From assembly GCF_002355155.1 (NCBI RefSeq), contig NZ_AP017369.1, forward strand, positions 434,001 through 498,000: a stretch of 64,000 bases of DNA. The letters run 5' to 3'. Positions 1 through 8,143 of this stretch are shown here, piece after piece; positions within the stretch are counted from its first letter, which is position 1, and each line of letters starts with the position of its first letter. A program made the translations under genes and the position numbers. The DNA comes from Corynebacterium suranareeae (GTDB lineage Bacteria; Actinomycetota; Actinomycetes; Mycobacteriales; Mycobacteriaceae). The notes under the pieces are model-generated. The model did no database searches and was not told where the DNA came from. It saw only the letters and a program-made list of their open reading frames with translations.

Positions 1-383
1 CGACGCGCACTACTTCGCAAGAATCCACATATTACTAATTGGGCTGAGTATTTAGCCCAAGGCGGAGAGATTTCCGGAGTATAAACACTCGGTATAAAAA
101 TTTTGAGAGGCTGACTATTTGCATGGTTGGCCTTTTATTTTTCCCTAACCCGTTTGGCAAAAGTGCGCAGTTATTCTCCCGTGCGTACATTAGACAACAA
201 GATATTGGCAAAAAGGTGGCCAAAATCAGGAAATCTTGTTGTCTTATGTACATCTGGGTGAGGGGCCAAGGCAGCGTGACTACCCGCCGGACGAAAACGG
301 TAGTGACACGGCACTAGCATTACCCGGGTACTACTCAAGTATGGAGGAAACCTATTCGTTCGTTCCCCGGTAGGATGATCAGC
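1..383. other. Left-edge intergenic region with a long inverted repeat
   Basis: I see no convincing gene here; the short open frames lack ribosome sites and overlap each other on both strands. A small hairpin (TTGGGCT/AGCCCAA) lies at 39-60. The main structure is a 19-nt inverted repeat, 185-203 against 233-251, with one mismatch and a 29-nt loop that itself contains a TTGGC/GCCAA stem. The downstream part must hold the promoter of the small gene at 384. In related genomes a WhiB-type regulator lies next to this locus, but it is not visible in this window. Confidence 0.5.
185..251. repeat. 19-nt imperfect inverted repeat, hairpin-forming
   Basis: The left arm 185-203 (GTACATTAGACAACAAGAT) and the right arm 233-251 are reverse complements at 18 of 19 positions. 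The loop holds a second short stem. It could be a regulator operator, an RNA hairpin or the remains of a small inverted-repeat element. There is no T-run after the right arm, so it is not an obvious terminator. Confidence 0.6.
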
Positions 384-539
384 ATGACTAAATGGGAATA
401 CGCAACTGTGCCACTGATTACGCATGCTACTAAGCAGATCCTTGATACCTGGGGTGAGGATGGCTGGGAATTGGTCTCAGTGCTTCCTGGAATGAATCCA
501 GAAAACCTCGTTGCTTACATGAAGCGTGAGGTGGCTTAA
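384..539 (+). CDS. Small DUF4177-like protein upstream of RidA
   Basis: A 51-residue protein starting MTKWEYATVPL, with the WEYATV and DGWELVSVLP segments typical of DUF4177 proteins: a small beta-rich domain of unknown function. It starts at ATG 384 and stops at 537-539, only five bases before ridA, so the two are very likely co-transcribed and translationally linked. The same pair (Rv3678A next to Rv3678c) is conserved in mycobacteria. There are no catalytic motifs or membrane segments. Gene identity is well supported by sequence and context; function is unknown. Confidence 0.85.
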   Translation: MTKWEYATVPLITHATKQILDTWGEDGWELVSVLPGMNPENLVAYMKREVA

Positions 540-544
540 TACTT

Positions 545-1003
545 ATGGCTTCTAACTCCGAGCGCCTCGCAGAATTGGGCATTTCTTTACCTACCGTTGC
601 AGCACCTGTGGCCGCATATGTGCCAGCAATTCAAACGGGAAATCAGGTGTGGACTTCCGGTCAGCTGCCTTTTGTTGATGGCCAGCTGCCTGCCACTGGA
701 AAAGTTGGCGCAGAGGTATCTGCGGAGGATGCGGAAAAGTATGCTCGCGCAGCTGCGTTGAATGCGTTGGCTGCCATTGATGCTCTCGTTGGCATTGATC
801 GAGTCACCCGCGTTTTAAAGATTGTTGGTTTCGTTGCGTCTGCTGAGGATTTCAGCGGTCAGCCTGGCGTGATCAACGGTGCTTCCAACTTGATGGGCGA
901 GGTCTTCGGCGAGGCAGGCGCACATGCGCGTTCTGCCGTGGGCGTTGCGGAGTTGCCGCTCAACGCGCCAGTCGAGGTTGAGGTTATCGTCGAAATCGCT
1001 TAA
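545..1003 (+). CDS. RidA/YjgF-family enamine/imine deaminase
   Basis: A 152-residue protein of the YjgF/YER057c/UK114 family. RidA proteins hydrolyse reactive enamine/imine intermediates released by PLP enzymes and form trimers in the cytoplasm. Visible family features are the GNQVWTSGQLP strand (about residues 32-43), the central NALAAIDALVG helix and the C-terminal NAPVEVEVIVEIA strand. Actinobacterial members of this length belong to a subgroup whose deaminase activity is less certain, because the usual catalytic arginine context is not obvious. GAGGTGG inside the end of the upstream gene is the likely ribosome site. The gene is followed by a strong terminator. Confidence 0.88.
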   Translation: MASNSERLAELGISLPTVAAPVAAYVPAIQTGNQVWTSGQLPFVDGQLPATGKVGAEVSAEDAEKYARAAALNALAAIDALVGIDRVTRVLKIVGFVASAEDFSGQPGVINGASNLMGEVFGEAGAHARSAVGVAELPLNAPVEVEVIVEIA

Positions 1004-1023
1004 TACTTTTGCTTTTCGACGCC

Positions 1024-1060
1024 AAGGGCCACCCTCACACTTCGTGCGAGGGTGGCCCTT
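1024..1060 (+). terminator. Rho-independent terminator after ridA
   Basis: AAGGGCCACCCTC and GAGGGTGGCCCTT form a 13-bp stem, extended by ACAC/GTGC, and are followed by TTTT. It ends the ridA operon and may also serve the converging phdT. Confidence 0.85.
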
Positions 1061-1078
1061 TTAAAGTTCAGTATTTAT

Positions 1079-2434
1079 TTAGTGCTCGTAGGTAGCCAAG
1101 TCATGGTCCTTTGATTCCCTGGTGATTGCGATCGCGATGATCGAGACCAGCGACATTGTGGCGAGGAAAATAATGACTGGGGTGACTGAGATTCCACCGC
1201 CTGGTCCTGCATAGAGGCTGGCCAGGATAGTTGGGGTGAATCCTGCACCGATCAGTGTGGCTAATTGGTAGCCCAGCGATGCTCCAGTGTAGCGGGATGA
1301 TGTACCAAATTGCTCTGAGATAAATGCTGCTAGTGGGCCATAAAGCATGGCGTGAAGAGCTAGCGCGATGGTAAATGCAGAGAGCAAAATGAACCAGTTA
1401 TCTGAAGTGAGCATGCGGAAGAATGCCGGTAGGAATGCCACGAACAGCACGAGGGCGATGATCATGACGGGGCGTCGTCCAAAAAGATCGGATACTCTGC
1501 CAAAAAGAACCACAAAGAATACAGAGAAAACAGAGGCGACTGCAAAGGCATACAAGACGCTTGATCGTGCAATACCTGATTGGGTGGCGTAGCTGATGGA
1601 GAACGTCGAAAGCAAAACTTGCAGTCCGAATCCTGATGCACCACCAAGCATGGTCAGCAAGAGTGCCTTTGGTCGACGCAGTACCTGGAAAAGAGGGACT
1701 TTGCGTTCGGTTGGTTGGTCTTTTTCTGCAGCCACGGCAGCTGCAAACAAGGGGGATTCACTAACTTTTGCTCTGATGATCAAACCGACGATCAGCAAGA
1801 CAAAAGAGATCAGGAATGGAATGCGCCAGCCCCATGAGAGGAATTGCTCTTGAGTAAGCACCGCTGAGGCAGTACCGAGTGCAAAAGTACCAAGTGCTGC
1901 ACCGGTGGGTGCACCAGCATTTGTAAAGGATGCAGCAAAGCCTCGCTTTTTAGCATCCGAATGCTCGAGTGCCATCAAGGCAGCGCCACCCCATTCACCA
2001 CCGACAGCAATACCTTGGCAAATGCGGAGGAAAATAAGAATAACCGCACCCATGCTGCCGATCATTGCTGCACTTGGTACCAAACCAATACAGGTTGAAG
2101 CCACACCCATGATGAGCATGGATAGCACCAGCATCTTTTTACGTCCAAGACGGTCACCAAAGTGCCCAAAAATTGCGCCACCGAGAGGGCGTGCTAAATA
2201 ACCTGCGGCGAAGGTGCCATATGCTGCGATGGTTCCTGCCAGTGGATCCAGGTTGGTGAAAAATACCGCTGGGAATACTGTCGCAGAGGCCGCAGCATAA
2301 AGCAGGAAGTCATAAAATTCGATGGTTGAACCGAGATAACTAGAAACGATTGCGCGCCGGGATTCCTTTTTGCGCTGTTCAGGATTAAGTTTTAGCAGTT
2401 CTGGGGACGGAGAAACCGTCGAGGATGTGGTCAT
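1079..2434 (-). CDS. phdT: MFS transporter PhdT, phenylpropanoid uptake
   Basis: A 451-residue major facilitator superfamily permease of the metabolite:H+ symporter type (ProP/ShiA-like), with about 12 hydrophobic segments. The loop between helices 2 and 3 shows the MFS signature GHFGDRLGRKK. ATG 2434 is chosen because GGAG lies seven bases before it; the upstream TTG at 2446 overlaps that Shine-Dalgarno sequence. It is the last gene of the minus-strand phdR-phdA-phdT arm, 37 bases after phdA. In C. glutamicum this gene (cg0340) is assigned to import of hydroxycinnamates such as p-coumarate. The substrate is inferred from the cluster, not from the sequence. Confidence 0.85.
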   Translation of the reverse strand: MTTSSTVSPSPELLKLNPEQRKKESRRAIVSSYLGSTIEFYDFLLYAAASATVFPAVFFTNLDPLAGTIAAYGTFAAGYLARPLGGAIFGHFGDRLGRKKMLVLSMLIMGVASTCIGLVPSAAMIGSMGAVILIFLRICQGIAVGGEWGGAALMALEHSDAKKRGFAASFTNAGAPTGAALGTFALGTASAVLTQEQFLSWGWRIPFLISFVLLIVGLIIRAKVSESPLFAAAVAAEKDQPTERKVPLFQVLRRPKALLLTMLGGASGFGLQVLLSTFSISYATQSGIARSSVLYAFAVASVFSVFFVVLFGRVSDLFGRRPVMIIALVLFVAFLPAFFRMLTSDNWFILLSAFTIALALHAMLYGPLAAFISEQFGTSSRYTGASLGYQLATLIGAGFTPTILASLYAGPGGGISVTPVIIFLATMSLVSIIAIAITRESKDHDLATYEH

Positions 2435-2471
2435 GGGATGCTCCAAGTGTGGTCAAGGTGGTGGTGTGGCT

Positions 2472-4004
2472 TTATGAAACGGGGATGGTGAGGTCACGCA
2501 GGATGTTCTTTTGGATTTTTCCTGTGGCATTTCGAGGGAGTTCTTCAATGATGTGGATTTCCCGTGGCAGCTTGTACCTGGCTAGTACTTTGCCTAGAAG
2601 TTCTCGTAGTTCAGGTCCTGTGGGTGGGGTAGACAGGGGGGTTTCTTTGATGGAGACAAAAGCGATGCCTGTTTCTCCCCAGCGTTCATCGGGGACTCCA
2701 ATGACAGCTGCATCAAGGACAGGTTCGAGTTCTTGCAATGCATGTTCGACTTCAGCGGGGTAGATGTTTTCACCGCCGGAGATGTACATGTCTTTGATGC
2801 GGTCTTTGATGGTGTAGTAGCCGTCTTTGTCTTTGATGGCGATGTCTCCTGAGTGGTACCAGCCGTCTTGCAAAGCGTTTGCGGTGTCTTCGGGGCGGTT
2901 CCAGTATCCGGCCATAACGTGTGGGCCTCGGATGAGGACTTCACCGGGCGTTCCTGTGGGGACTTCCTCGCCAGTTTTGGGGTCTACTAGTTTGATGTCG
3001 GTGAAAAAGTGGGCTCGACCTGCAGTTCCAAGGTGGGTGCTTGTGTCGGATGCCTCGAGTAGACAGGCACCCGGTGCGGTTTCTGTCATGCCGAATCCTT
3101 GGACGATTTTTACGTCGCGTGCCTGCCATGTCAGCAGCGAGCGTTCGCTTAAGGGGGAGCCACCAACCATGATGGCGCGCAGTGAAGATAAATCGCGATC
3201 GGCAAAGGAAGGATCGTTGGAGAGCATATCAATCATCGCTGGCACCATGAAAGATTCAGACACTTTGGATCGTTCAATTTCTTCAAGCACATGGGCGGGG
3301 CGGAAGTCTCGGTGAATAATTACTTTTCCACCTTTCATCATCACAGGAATGGTGGTCATGTTGAGTCCCGCGATGTGGAATAACGGTGCAACGGATAGCA
3401 ATACCGCGCCTTGTTCGATTTCCTGGCCAAGCAGGGCGTTGAAGTAATTGAAAAAGAGATTTCGGTGGGACAGCATCGCACCTTTGGGGCGGCCAGTGGT
3501 TCCAGATGTGTACATGAGTAGCGCGATGTCATCATCGCTGACGTCTAAGTGAATATCGGCGTCGGCGGCTACGCGCATAATTGCTTCTCGACGCAACCCC
3601 GGACCCTCAGTGTTTTCAACGCCCACCATGATGATTTCTGGGTGAAGTTCATGCAGGTAGTTTGCGTGCTCAATGAGGTCAATTCCATAAAAGACGACAC
3701 TCGCACCACTGTCTTGGATGATGTAGTCGATTTCGCCCGCTGATAAACGTGGATTAACCAGTACTGGTGTTGCGCCAATGAGGTTGGCCGCAAAGAACAC
3801 TTCGAGTAGCGCTGGGTGATTAAAACCGACATAAGCGACTCGATCTTGGTGTTTAACGCCGAGGTCTAGAAGGGCATGTCCTAGCCGATTAACTCGTTTG
3901 CTGAATTCTCCGTATGTGACACTTGTGCCTTCGAATTCAATGGCAGGGGATTCCGGACGAACAGTTGCCCTGCGGCGTGGGTAGCTTCCTATTCCGAGGT
4001 TCAC
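2472..4004 (-). CDS. phdA: Acyl-CoA synthetase PhdA (phenylpropanoid:CoA ligase)
   Basis: A 510-residue AMP-forming ligase of the ANL superfamily. It activates phenylpropanoids (for example p-coumarate, caffeate, 3-phenylpropionates) to CoA thioesters, the entry step of the pathway. Motifs in order are MYTSGTTGRPKGA (P-loop-like), QGFGMTETAPG, YHSGDIA and the hinge RIKDMYISGGENIYP, with the C-terminal catalytic lysine in RNATGKIQK. GTG 4004 is preferred over TTG 4010, because AAAGGAG lies seven bases before the GTG and would abut the TTG. A possible PhdR operator lies about 45 bp upstream. Family assignment is firm; the substrate follows from published work on this cluster. Confidence 0.88.
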   Translation of the reverse strand: MNLGIGSYPRRRATVRPESPAIEFEGTSVTYGEFSKRVNRLGHALLDLGVKHQDRVAYVGFNHPALLEVFFAANLIGATPVLVNPRLSAGEIDYIIQDSGASVVFYGIDLIEHANYLHELHPEIIMVGVENTEGPGLRREAIMRVAADADIHLDVSDDDIALLMYTSGTTGRPKGAMLSHRNLFFNYFNALLGQEIEQGAVLLSVAPLFHIAGLNMTTIPVMMKGGKVIIHRDFRPAHVLEEIERSKVSESFMVPAMIDMLSNDPSFADRDLSSLRAIMVGGSPLSERSLLTWQARDVKIVQGFGMTETAPGACLLEASDTSTHLGTAGRAHFFTDIKLVDPKTGEEVPTGTPGEVLIRGPHVMAGYWNRPEDTANALQDGWYHSGDIAIKDKDGYYTIKDRIKDMYISGGENIYPAEVEHALQELEPVLDAAVIGVPDERWGETGIAFVSIKETPLSTPPTGPELRELLGKVLARYKLPREIHIIEELPRNATGKIQKNILRDLTIPVS

Positions 4005-4048
4005 TTTCAATCTCCTTTGTGTTTTGGATCACGTTTGAAGTCATTAAA

Positions 4049-4060
4049 AGCGTAAACGTT
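4049..4060. promoter_or_regulatory. Candidate PhdR operator upstream of phdA
   Basis: AGCGTAAACGTT; on the minus strand this reads AACGTTTACGCT. It resembles AACGTTATACGTT in the divergent phdR-phdB intergenic region. MarR-family repressors usually bind short palindromes, so the pair is a candidate operator set. This is a pattern match only. Confidence 0.4.
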
Positions 4061-4272
4061 TAAAAAGTCAATGGTTTAAAAAACGTTCTATAGAAAAATT
4101 CATCACTTAATGGGTGTATGGGGGTGGCTGCTATGGCGACTACCAGGTATTTTGTTAATCGTTGCAATTTGTTTGCCCCCGATCTTCACAGTTGTGCGGG
4201 GCTGCTTAGCTTTGTGGGGGCCCGTTAGGGGGGTGGTCTTCAGGTGCTGGTGTGTCCGGCTGGCGAAAACAA

Positions 4273-4298
4273 AAAACCGACCATGTGTGCATGGTCGG
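4273..4298 (-). terminator. Terminator after phdR
   Basis: On the minus strand CCGACCATG and CATGGTCGG form a 9-bp stem with a 4-base loop, followed by six T. It sits just downstream of the phdR stop codon and separates phdR from phdA. Confidence 0.8.
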
Positions 4299-4316
4299 CT
4301 TGTGCGGTAAGTGTTG

Positions 4317-4784
4317 CTAAAAAGCGATCTTGAGCAGTAATTGTCTTAACTGTTCTTGCTCGTCGGCGGTGAGATTTTTTAATGACTCACTTTCGGCGAC
4401 AAGGAGGCGCTTGGTGGCTTCATCGTGAATAGCCAAACCTTCTTCTGTTGCGACGATGATCTTTGAGCGTCGATCTCGGGGGTCGGCCTCCCGTACTACC
4501 AGGCCACGTTTTTCTAGAAAGTCGACGAGAGCAACAATCTGGCTGGGGTCTAGGTCGAGGAAGGCTCCCAGTTCTCGCTGGGTTGGTTTCAGTCCGCTGG
4601 CCGCTATGGACAGGGTGGAATATTGACGAACTTTAAGTCCGAGGTCGACCAGTGCTTCGTTGCCTTTGGCGGAACCTTTGGCTCGGGCGCGGGCGGTGAG
4701 GAATTGGATCTGCTGGGACAATTCGGCCTCAAGGAATCGTTCTGGTCCGCCAATGATCTCGGCGGTGGGGTTGCTGGCGGTCAT
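4317..4784 (-). CDS. phdR: MarR-family repressor PhdR
   Basis: A 155-residue winged-helix regulator of the MarR family. The recognition-helix region LGAFLDLDPSQIVALVDFLEKRG and the wing DPRDRRSKIIVATEEG follow the family pattern. ATG 4784 is chosen because GGAGC lies just before it; longer frames starting at 4844 have no ribosome site. MarR proteins of this kind repress aromatic catabolic genes and are released by a CoA thioester or free acid. PhdR of C. glutamicum is reported to repress the phd genes, with derepression by phenylpropanoid-CoA. It is divergent from phdB, 191 bp apart. Confidence 0.88.
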   Translation of the reverse strand: MTASNPTAEIIGGPERFLEAELSQQIQFLTARARAKGSAKGNEALVDLGLKVRQYSTLSIAASGLKPTQRELGAFLDLDPSQIVALVDFLEKRGLVVREADPRDRRSKIIVATEEGLAIHDEATKRLLVAESESLKNLTADEQEQLRQLLLKIAF

Positions 4785-4902
4785 GATTGCTCCATGTGGA
4801 CTGGCTGAAAAATAGTTTCGATCTTCAATCATTTGAACATGCACATATTCTGCACGTCAAGCACCTCTTGTAAGATTTCAAAAATTAATAGTTGACATTT
4901 TC

Positions 4903-4915
4903 AACGTTATACGTT
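4903..4915. promoter_or_regulatory. Candidate PhdR operator in the phdR-phdB intergenic region
   Basis: AACGT-TAT-ACGTT is an exact inverted repeat 60 bases upstream of phdB, next to a TTGACA that could be a -35 element (4892-4897). Its sequence resembles the element upstream of phdA. Position and symmetry fit a MarR operator controlling phdB and possibly phdR itself. Confidence 0.45.
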
Positions 4916-4975
4916 TTCATTGAAGTCACGCCCAGATGAAGTGTCTGGGATCACAAATACTAAAAGGAGTTTGAT

Positions 4976-5911
4976 ATGTCTCTCAATGGAAAAGTTGCCA
5001 TCGTTACCGGATCCGGCGCAGGTCTGGGTCGCGCTTTCGCTCAGGAACTTGCTCGTCAAGGCGCTTCCGTCATCGTCAATGATGTAAACCAGGAAGCTGC
5101 GGATGCCACAGTCGCAGCGATTGAAGAATCCGGCGGCAAAGCCGCCGCTGTTATCGCCCCCGTTGGGTCCTCTGAAAGCGCTAAATTGCTGGTGCAGGGG
5201 GCCGTCGATAAGTTTGGTTCTTTGGACATTCTTGTCACAAACGCGGGAATTCTCCGCGATAAGTCGCTGCTCAAGATGACAGATGATGATTTCGACGCAG
5301 TGATAAACGTCCACCTTAAAGGTACTTTCACATGTGTTCGTGAGGCATTTGGTTACTTCAAAGAAAATGGCATCGCTGGACGAATCGTCACCATTGGTTC
5401 CCCAACTGGTCAGCGTGGAAACTTCGGACAGTCCAATTACGCTGCGGCAAAGGCCGGCATCGTGGGCATGGTTCGTACCTGGGCTTTGGAGATGAAGCGA
5501 GCTGGGGTAACCATTAACGCCATCATTCCGGAAGCTGCCACCGATATGACAAAGACTGTTCCGTACTTCCAAAAAGCTGTTGAAGCCGATGAGCGCGGCG
5601 AGGCAATGCCAGCGTTCTTCCGTGAGACTTTAGGTTTTGGCACACCACAAGACGTTGCCGGGCTCGTGGCTTTCCTTTCATCCGATGAAGCAGCAGGGAT
5701 TTCAGGACAGGCTATCGGTGCGGGCGGCGATCGCATGCAGGTCTGGCATCACCCTGAACCAGCTGTTACCGAATTCAACCCAGGTGGTTGGACCTACGAG
5801 GCGCTGCAAGAACGCGGCAAGAACATTATTGAAGACAACCTGCAGTCCGTTGGTGTTGTTTTCCCTGAACTGCCAGCTGAGCTGCAGCCACAAATCCCAG
5901 TCAAGGCTTAG
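4976..5911 (+). CDS. phdB: Short-chain dehydrogenase PhdB
   Basis: A 311-residue classical SDR. It has the cofactor motif TGSGAGLG (residues 11-18), NAG at 89-91, a catalytic Ser around 142 and YAAAK with Tyr155 and Lys159. The acidic residue after the second strand (Asp36) suggests NAD(H). In the pathway it oxidises the beta-hydroxyacyl-CoA formed by hydration. The tail after residue 250 is longer than in FabG-type enzymes and resembles the extended SDRs of acyl-CoA side-chain degradation. AAAAGGAG precedes ATG 4976. It is the first gene of the phdBCDE operon. Confidence 0.88.
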   Translation: MSLNGKVAIVTGSGAGLGRAFAQELARQGASVIVNDVNQEAADATVAAIEESGGKAAAVIAPVGSSESAKLLVQGAVDKFGSLDILVTNAGILRDKSLLKMTDDDFDAVINVHLKGTFTCVREAFGYFKENGIAGRIVTIGSPTGQRGNFGQSNYAAAKAGIVGMVRTWALEMKRAGVTINAIIPEAATDMTKTVPYFQKAVEADERGEAMPAFFRETLGFGTPQDVAGLVAFLSSDEAAGISGQAIGAGGDRMQVWHHPEPAVTEFNPGGWTYEALQERGKNIIEDNLQSVGVVFPELPAELQPQIPVKA

Positions 5912-5947
5912 AAAAACTGCACACTAACCACTACTTAAGGAGAAATT

Positions 5948-6934
5948 ATGGGGAATCACGCAGTGAAATATGAGTGCGCAGTTGATGTCGATCAGATTGT
6001 TGCTGTAGACATGCACGTGCACTTAGAGGTGGATAGTTGTGGGCATGAATCAATGCCGGCAGATATCATGGAAGCTTCGTCGAAGTATTTCAAAGCAGAG
6101 GAACGAACACCTTCGGCCGATGCCATTGCCGATATTTATCGCAAGCTCAACATGGCTGCCGTGGTATTTACCATTGATGCGCGCACGCAGATGGGGCATC
6201 TGCCCAACTCGATTGATGATTTGGTAGAAAGCTGCGCCCGCAACAATGATGTGCTGATTCCTTTCGGCAGCGTGGATCCTCGCACAGGTGAAGACGCACT
6301 GGTGGAAGCTCGCCGCCAGGTTGAAGAACTCGGAGTTCGAGGATTCAAGTTCCACCCTTCGGTTCAAGGTTTCGATCCATCTGCCCAGGAGTTCTATCCA
6401 CTGTGGTCACTGCTGGAAAGCTTCGGACTGCCATGCGTATTCCACACTGGTCAAAATGGCATGGGTGCGGGCCTTCCCGGTGGACGTGGAATTAAACTGC
6501 GGTTTTCCAATCCACTGTTGCTTGATGATGTGGCCGCTGATTTCCCGAATCTTCCCATCATCATGGCTCACCCGTCTGTGCCCTGGCAGGATGAAGCCAA
6601 TTCGATCGCCACACACAAAGCCAATGTGTTCATTGATCTTTCTGGTTGGTCACCAAAGTATTTCCCTGAGTCCTTGGTTAAGCAGTCCAACAACGTGTTG
6701 TCCAAGAAAGTGCTGTTTGGCACAGACTTCCCATTGATTACTCCCGAGAAGTGGTTGGCAGCGTTTGCTGAATTGCCTCTTAAAGATCAAGTACGGCCGG
6801 GAATTTTAAAAGACAACGCAGTAAAGGTTCTGGGTCTAGATGCTCCGGCTGCTCCCGCCGCTCCCGCTGCTCCCGCTGCTCAAGAGCCAAGCAAAGCCGC
6901 TCCGGAGCAAAACAAGGCAGCTCAACATGCGTGA
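5948..6934 (+). CDS. phdC: Amidohydrolase-family protein PhdC
   Basis: A 328-residue TIM-barrel metal-dependent hydrolase of the amidohydrolase-2 (ACMSD-like) family. Visible ligands are HVH near residue 26 (VDMHVHLE), the histidines in FKFHPSVQGF, FHTGQNG and IMAHPSVPW, and the Asp in LFGTDFPLI. It probably cleaves the beta-keto or related CoA intermediate, releasing the shortened aromatic acid. The C-terminal ~45 residues are an Ala/Pro run built on APA repeats followed by a Gln/Glu/Lys/Ala tail, which is unusual for the family. AAGGAG lies five bases before the ATG. It overlaps phdD by eight bases. Confidence 0.85.
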   Translation: MGNHAVKYECAVDVDQIVAVDMHVHLEVDSCGHESMPADIMEASSKYFKAEERTPSADAIADIYRKLNMAAVVFTIDARTQMGHLPNSIDDLVESCARNNDVLIPFGSVDPRTGEDALVEARRQVEELGVRGFKFHPSVQGFDPSAQEFYPLWSLLESFGLPCVFHTGQNGMGAGLPGGRGIKLRFSNPLLLDDVAADFPNLPIIMAHPSVPWQDEANSIATHKANVFIDLSGWSPKYFPESLVKQSNNVLSKKVLFGTDFPLITPEKWLAAFAELPLKDQVRPGILKDNAVKVLGLDAPAAPAAPAAPAAQEPSKAAPEQNKAAQHA

Positions 6935-8123
6935 TCCCATCCAAGGCACGGTCATTCCTTCTGATCTTTTTGGTTTCGCCGAAGTCCTAACAGATGCTGA
7001 GCGTGCAGTGCTGTTTGATACCCGCAAGGTTCTTGAAGAAAAGGTCAAGCCACATATTAATGAGGCATGGGATAGGGCAGTATTTCCTGAAGAAATTGTG
7101 CAGCCCTTGCAGGATCTTCAACTGCTTGACCCACCGACATTACGGGAGGCGGGGGAGTCTGTACGAGAAATCTTTACCGGCTTCCGCAATTTCGAGCTCG
7201 CGCGCTGTGATATCAATGTTGGTACCTATTTCAATGCGTCAGCAGGGTTGTTCCGCACAGCTTGTGTGGTTGGAGGGTCTCCAGAACAAGCAGCTCGGTT
7301 AGATGCCCAGATTAAATCAGGCGAGGTGAAGGGTGTCTTCGCACTCACTGAACCTGACCATGGATCTGATGTGGCTGGAGGTTTAGCTACTAGTGCCACC
7401 CAAGATTCGGCCACCGGTGAATGGATCATCAATGGAGAAAAGCGGTGGATTGGTGGTGCAGCAACATCTGATCTGATCGCTACATTTGCCAGGGATACGG
7501 CTGATAATCAGGTGAAATGCTTCCTGGTTTCACCTCACGCTGACGGCGTATCCATGGAAATCATTGACCGAAAAGCCTCCCTGCGCATCATGCAAAACGC
7601 GCACATTACTTATAACAATGTCCGGGTTGCTGAGGATGCTCGGTTGCAGAACATCAATTCTTTCAAGGATGTCTCTGAATGTCTGCGCCGCATGCGTTCT
7701 GATGTTGCCTGGATGGCAGTCGGAGCTCAAGCAGGAGCGTATGAAGCAGCAGTGAAGTATGTGCGCAGCAGGGAACAGTTTGGTCGTCCGATCGCAGGTT
7801 TCCAGCTCATCCAGGAAAAGCTAGCTCTCATGTTGGGTAACCTCACGGCTTCGCTGGGCATGATGGTGAAACTCACCGAGCAGCAACAGGCAGGAATTTT
7901 CAAAGAAGAAAATTCGGCACTTGCCAAAATGTTTACCTCGCTCAAGCTTCGGGAGACTGCTGGTTGGGCGCGGGAAATCTGTGGCGGCAATGGCATCATT
8001 TTGGACAACGATGTCGCCAGGTTCCACGCCGATGCTGAAGCTGTCTATTCATATGAGGGCACTCATGAAATCAATGCACTAATCGTTGGCCGCGCCATCA
8101 CGGGCGTCAGCGCTTTCATCTAA
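6927..8123 (+). CDS. phdD: Acyl-CoA dehydrogenase PhdD
   Basis: A 398-residue FAD-dependent acyl-CoA dehydrogenase. The start is the ATG at 6927 (MRDPIQGT), inside the end of phdC; the in-frame sequence upstream is only the Pro/Ala repeat of phdC read in another frame. FAD/substrate segments are FALTEPDHGSD and NGEKRWIGG, and the C-terminal SYEGTHEI carries the catalytic base Glu377, placed as in glutaryl-CoA dehydrogenase-type enzymes. It would dehydrogenate saturated phenylpropionyl-CoAs to cinnamoyl-CoAs, letting reduced phenylpropanoids enter the same route. The 8-base overlap implies coupled translation. Confidence 0.87.
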   Translation: MRDPIQGTVIPSDLFGFAEVLTDAERAVLFDTRKVLEEKVKPHINEAWDRAVFPEEIVQPLQDLQLLDPPTLREAGESVREIFTGFRNFELARCDINVGTYFNASAGLFRTACVVGGSPEQAARLDAQIKSGEVKGVFALTEPDHGSDVAGGLATSATQDSATGEWIINGEKRWIGGAATSDLIATFARDTADNQVKCFLVSPHADGVSMEIIDRKASLRIMQNAHITYNNVRVAEDARLQNINSFKDVSECLRRMRSDVAWMAVGAQAGAYEAAVKYVRSREQFGRPIAGFQLIQEKLALMLGNLTASLGMMVKLTEQQQAGIFKEENSALAKMFTSLKLRETAGWAREICGGNGIILDNDVARFHADAEAVYSYEGTHEINALIVGRAITGVSAFI

Positions 8124-8143
8124 AACACATTAAGGAGAACACC

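Larger units (their letters stand above)
4005..4316. other. phdA promoter region and phdR terminator
   Basis: This holds no supported gene. A plus-strand frame at 4110-4310 codes a Trp/Leu-rich 66-residue peptide without a ribosome site and is probably chance. It contains the phdR terminator hairpin (4273-4298, minus strand) and the AT-rich phdA promoter with the AACGTTTACG-type element at 4049-4060. Confidence 0.6.

Noticed and set aside
4110..4310. Short Trp/Leu-rich plus-strand frame between phdA and phdR
   Set aside because: No ribosome site, and it runs through the phdR terminator hairpin.
4907..5572. 221-codon minus-strand frame opposite phdB
   Set aside because: No family features; phdB with intact SDR motifs lies on the other strand.
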